64,000 nt of DNA from Silanimonas sp021297925 (GTDB lineage Bacteria; Pseudomonadota; Gammaproteobacteria; Xanthomonadales; Xanthomonadaceae). This document shows positions 61,480 through 64,000 of the stretch, one piece after another. The position numbers and the translations under genes are program-made. The notes under the pieces were generated by a model. That model searched no databases, was not told the DNA's origin, and worked only from the letters and a program-made list of their open reading frames with translations. Each line of letters opens with the position of its first letter. The first letter of the stretch is position 1. Location of the stretch: NCBI GenBank assembly GCA_027532825.1, contig JAPZTL010000004.1, positions 1 to 64,000 on the forward strand, in the 5' to 3' direction.

Positions 61480-62514
61480 TCAGTTCCAGCTGCAGACGAC
61501 CTTGCCGCAGGCGCCGGCATCCATCAGGTCGAAGCCGCGCTGGAAATCGTCGATGTGGATCTGGTGCGTGAGCACCTTCTGCAGCGGGAAGCCGGTGAGC
61601 ACCATCTGCGTCATCTTGTACCAGGTCTCGTACATGCGCCGGCCGTAGATGCCCTGCACGGTCAGGCCCTTGAAGATGATCCTGTCCCAGTCCACGCCGG
61701 TGCCCTTGGGCAGGATGCCCAGCAGCGCGATCTTTCCGCCGTGGTACATGCAGTCGAGCATGTCGTTGAAGGCGCGCGGGTTGCCGCTCATCTCGAGGCC
61801 GACGTCGAAGCCCTCCATGTGGAGGTCCTTCATCACGTCCTTCACCGACTGCTTGGACACGTTGACCACGCGGGTGGCCCCCATGTCGGCGGCCAGCTTC
61901 AGGCGGTAGTCGTTGACGTCGGTGACGACGACGTTGCGCGCGCCGATGTGCTTGCAGATGCCGGCGGCGATGATGCCGATGGGGCCGGCGCCGGTGATCA
62001 GCACGTCCTCGCCGATGACGTCGAATTCCAGCGCGCAGTGCGCCGCGTTCCCGTAGGGGTCGAAGAACGCGGCCAGCTCCGACGGGATCTGGTCGGGGAT
62101 CGGCCACAGGTTGGCGGCCGGCATGGCGATGTACTCGGCGAAGGCGCCGGCGCGGTTCACGCCGATGCCCACGGTGTGCGGGCACAGGTGTTGCTTGCCG
62201 GCGCGGCAGTTGCGGCAGACGCCGCAGACGATGTGGCCTTCGGCCGAGACGCGGTCGCCAACTTTGTAGCCGGTGACGCCGGCGCCGAGCTCGACGATGC
62301 GGCCGACGAATTCATGCCCGATGACGAGGCCCGGCGTGATGGTGCGCTGGCTCCACTCGTCCCACTTGTAGATGTGCAGGTCGGTGCCGCAGATGGCGGT
62401 CTTCTCGAGCTTGATCAGCACCTCGTTGGGGCCGATCTGCGGGACCGGCACCTGTTCCATCCAGATGCCCTTCTCGGCGTGGCGCTTCACCAGCGCCTTC
62501 ATCATCATGCCCAT
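61480..62514 (-). CDS. tdh: L-threonine 3-dehydrogenase
   Basis: 344 residues of the zinc alcohol dehydrogenase family (E. coli Tdh 341). Catalytic zinc ligands are in TAICGTDLHIYKWDEWSQ and GLVIGHEFVG; the structural zinc cysteines are in CGVCRNCRAGKQHLC; the NAD+ motif is TGAGPIGIIAAGICKH. It oxidises threonine to 2-amino-3-oxobutyrate for Kbl. The first of several ATGs (62514) is chosen because GGAG lies seven bases before it. Confidence 0.96.
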   Translation of the reverse strand: MGMMMKALVKRHAEKGIWMEQVPVPQIGPNEVLIKLEKTAICGTDLHIYKWDEWSQRTITPGLVIGHEFVGRIVELGAGVTGYKVGDRVSAEGHIVCGVCRNCRAGKQHLCPHTVGIGVNRAGAFAEYIAMPAANLWPIPDQIPSELAAFFDPYGNAAHCALEFDVIGEDVLITGAGPIGIIAAGICKHIGARNVVVTDVNDYRLKLAADMGATRVVNVSKQSVKDVMKDLHMEGFDVGLEMSGNPRAFNDMLDCMYHGGKIALLGILPKGTGVDWDRIIFKGLTVQGIYGRRMYETWYKMTQMVLTGFPLQKVLTHQIHIDDFQRGFDLMDAGACGKVVCSWN

Positions 62515-62553
62515 CGTCGCACTCCGCGGGGCCAGCCGCCCCGGACGGCGCGG

Positions 62554-62559
62554 AGTATA
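62554..62559 (-). promoter_or_regulatory. -10 element upstream of tdh
   Basis: TATACT on the minus strand followed by CCGCGCC, 39 nt before the tdh start. The position lies just past the stop of the EAL gene. No good -35. Confidence 0.4.
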
Positions 62560-62566
62560 GCGGCCA

Positions 62567-64000
62567 CTACGTCGGCGGGGTCTCGACGCCGGCCCGGGAC
62601 GGCGGCCAGTCCCGGGCGGGGCGGTGCAGGTACCAGCCCTGGACCAGGCCGATCCCCTGGCCGCGGCAGAAGGCGAGGTCGTCGCCGGTCTCGACGCCCT
62701 CGGCGACCACGTCCCGGCCGAGCGAGCGCCCCAGCGCGGCGATCGCGGCCGCGATCGCCCGGCCGAAGGGATCTTCGGCGCGGACGAAGCTGCGGTCGAT
62801 CTTCAGCCGATCGGCCCTGAGTTCCCGGAGGTGGACCAGCGACGAGTACCCGGTGCCGAGGTCGTCCAGCGCCACGCGGACGCCGATCTTCTGCAACTGC
62901 TCGACGACGGACGCGGCCAGGCCGAGGTCGCCCATCGCCGCCGACTCCGTGATCTCCACCTCGAGGCGGTCCGGCGGGACGCGGTAGCGCGTGAGCTGGG
63001 CCTTGACGACGCCGGGCAGGCCCGCGTCGAGCAGCGACGCCGAGGACAGGTTGATGCAGAGCGGGACCGGCGCCTCCCCGGCCGACTCGCGCGTCGCGAG
63101 GCAGTGACAGGCGCGGTCCAGCACCCAGCGGTCGATGTCCACCATCAGTCCGCCGCGCTCGGCGGCCGGGAGGAAACGGCCCGGCGCCAGCCGGCCCTCC
63201 GTCGGGTGGTTCCAGCGCAGCAGGGCTTCGACGCTGTCGAGTTGGCCGTCCCCGCTCCGGTAGATGCCCTGGAGGTCGAGCGCCAGCTGGTCTTCGCCGA
63301 TCGCGCGGTACAGCGCGCCGACCAGCTGGACTTCCTCCGCGTCGGACGCGGCCTGCTCGGCCTCGAACCGCAGCATGCGGACGCCGGCGGATTCCGCCTT
63401 CTCCTGCGCGACGCAGGCCGAGGCCAGCAGGGTGCCGGGGGTCTCGCGGAGGTGGCGCACGGCGTAACCGAAGCTCAGGCTGACGGGGTGGTCCAGCCCG
63501 AGGACGGCCTGCTCGACGGCACGGCGACGCGACAGCACCTCGGCGTCGGCCAGGGTGCCGTCGGCGCTCAGGAATGCACCGAGGCGGTCGCTGTCGATGC
63601 GGCCGATGGCGACCAGGTGGAAGCCCCGGCCCGCGGCCATCGCCGTCGCCAGTTCGCGGAGCGCACGGGCGACCCACGGCGTGCCCAGGGTGCGCTCCAG
63701 CAGCGCGAAGCGCTGCAGCTTGACCACCATGACGGCGAGCGGGGCGTCGGCCCGCCCCTCTCCAGGCAACCCGCGCAGCAGGCCCGCGCGGTTCGGCATC
63801 TGCGTCTCCGCGTCGTAGTGCGCCATCCGGTCCGCTTCGAGGGTCCGCTGTTCGGCTTCGGCGGACGTCCGGTCGTGCAACCAGACCAGCAGGGCGATCG
63901 ACAGCATCAGCAGTCCAACGAGGCCGCCCAGCTGCAGCCAAGCCAGTGTGCCCCCGAGGCCGGACCGCGACGGGACCCCCGTCGCGCTCGCGAAGTAGCC
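62567..64000 (-). CDS. Membrane GGDEF-EAL protein, N-terminus outside the window (partial)
   Basis: 477 codons are visible and the frame stays open to the window edge, so the 5' part is missing. A membrane helix (LGGLVGLLMLSIALLVWL) precedes a GGDEF domain in which the signature is replaced by RIDSDRLGAFL, so it is probably not a cyclase. The EAL domain keeps EALLRWNHP, INLSSASLL, LEVEITESA, ALDDLGTGYSSL, LKIDRSFV and VVAEGVET, the residues needed for c-di-GMP hydrolysis. It is likely a phosphodiesterase sensing an N-terminal signal. Confidence 0.9.
   Translation of the reverse strand, partial: GYFASATGVPSRSGLGGTLAWLQLGGLVGLLMLSIALLVWLHDRTSAEAEQRTLEADRMAHYDAETQMPNRAGLLRGLPGEGRADAPLAVMVVKLQRFALLERTLGTPWVARALRELATAMAAGRGFHLVAIGRIDSDRLGAFLSADGTLADAEVLSRRRAVEQAVLGLDHPVSLSFGYAVRHLRETPGTLLASACVAQEKAESAGVRMLRFEAEQAASDAEEVQLVGALYRAIGEDQLALDLQGIYRSGDGQLDSVEALLRWNHPTEGRLAPGRFLPAAERGGLMVDIDRWVLDRACHCLATRESAGEAPVPLCINLSSASLLDAGLPGVVKAQLTRYRVPPDRLEVEITESAAMGDLGLAASVVEQLQKIGVRVALDDLGTGYSSLVHLRELRADRLKIDRSFVRAEDPFGRAIAAAIAALGRSLGRDVVAEGVETGDDLAFCRGQGIGLVQGWYLHRPARDWPPSRAGVETPPT

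Noticed and set aside
63500..63907. An active diguanylate cyclase in the GGDEF part of the partial membrane protein
   Set aside because: The GG(D/E)EF signature is replaced by SDRLG, so catalysis is unlikely.

Overview
The window is high-GC chromosomal DNA from a gammaproteobacterium, most likely of the order Xanthomonadales (Lysobacteraceae/Xanthomonadaceae). The main arguments are a VirB7 lipoprotein that carries an extra N0 domain (described from Xanthomonadaceae type IV secretion systems), a class II DAHP synthase, a long single-chain isocitrate dehydrogenase, and an S10-spc-alpha ribosomal protein run without rpmJ between secY and rpsM. The genus cannot be fixed from the sequence alone.

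Region 1 (1-14090) is the end of tuf followed by the S10, spc and alpha ribosomal protein operons in canonical order, ending with rpoA, rplQ and a strong bidirectional terminator. Its leader carries a sigma70-like promoter and, directly after the expected start point, a perfect terminator hairpin with a U-tract that competes with a perfect 8-bp antiterminator pairing. This looks like an attenuator for the whole S10 operon. Three longer gaps inside the run (rpsN-rpsH, rplR-rpsE, secY-rpsM) also hold hairpins.

Region 2 (14285-27237) is a complete VirB/VirD4 type IV secretion operon: a TrbM/KikA-like exported protein, then virB7, B8, B9, B10, B11, B1, B2, B3, B4, B5, B6 and virD4, tightly packed with many 1-4 nt overlaps. 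There is no relaxase, oriT-processing gene, integrase or replication gene. Gene order and the N0-bearing VirB7 match the bacteria-killing X-T4SS of Xanthomonas and Stenotrophomonas. The TrbM/KikA-like first gene and the terminal position of virD4 do not. No effector or immunity gene is recognised in the window, so any effectors would be encoded elsewhere.

Region 3 (27312-48517) is housekeeping and metabolism: dsbB, class II DAHP synthase, a DUF6671-like protein, icd with a divergent winged-helix regulator, a GH17-GT2 glucan synthase translationally coupled to a TauE/SafE permease, typA, a cyclophilin, an aminotransferase with mdh, prpB and prpC separated by an opposing penicillin-V-acylase-like gene, a small K+-channel-like protein, a SleB-like cell wall hydrolase, a 2,4-dienoyl-CoA reductase, and an OmpA-family porin.

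Region 4 (48657-56279) is a lipid-modification cluster on the minus strand: OsmC-like protein, acyl-CoA desaturase, FAD amine oxidoreductase, DUF1365, Cfa/UfaA1-like methyltransferase, DUF2878, DUF1295 and a second Cfa-like methyltransferase. The FAD-DUF1365-methyltransferase-DUF1295 core resembles the neighbourhood of mycobacterial ufaA1 and the RpoE/ChrR-linked clusters of other proteobacteria, but no sigma/anti-sigma pair is present here.

Region 5 (56341-64000) holds an RsuA-family pseudouridine synthase, an HNH protein overlapping kbl, an unpaired OmpR-type response regulator behind a palindromic operator-like site, a tdh-GNAT-exported hypothetical operon, and the C-terminal part of a membrane protein with a degenerate GGDEF and an intact-looking EAL domain. 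kbl and tdh together make the threonine-to-glycine pathway.
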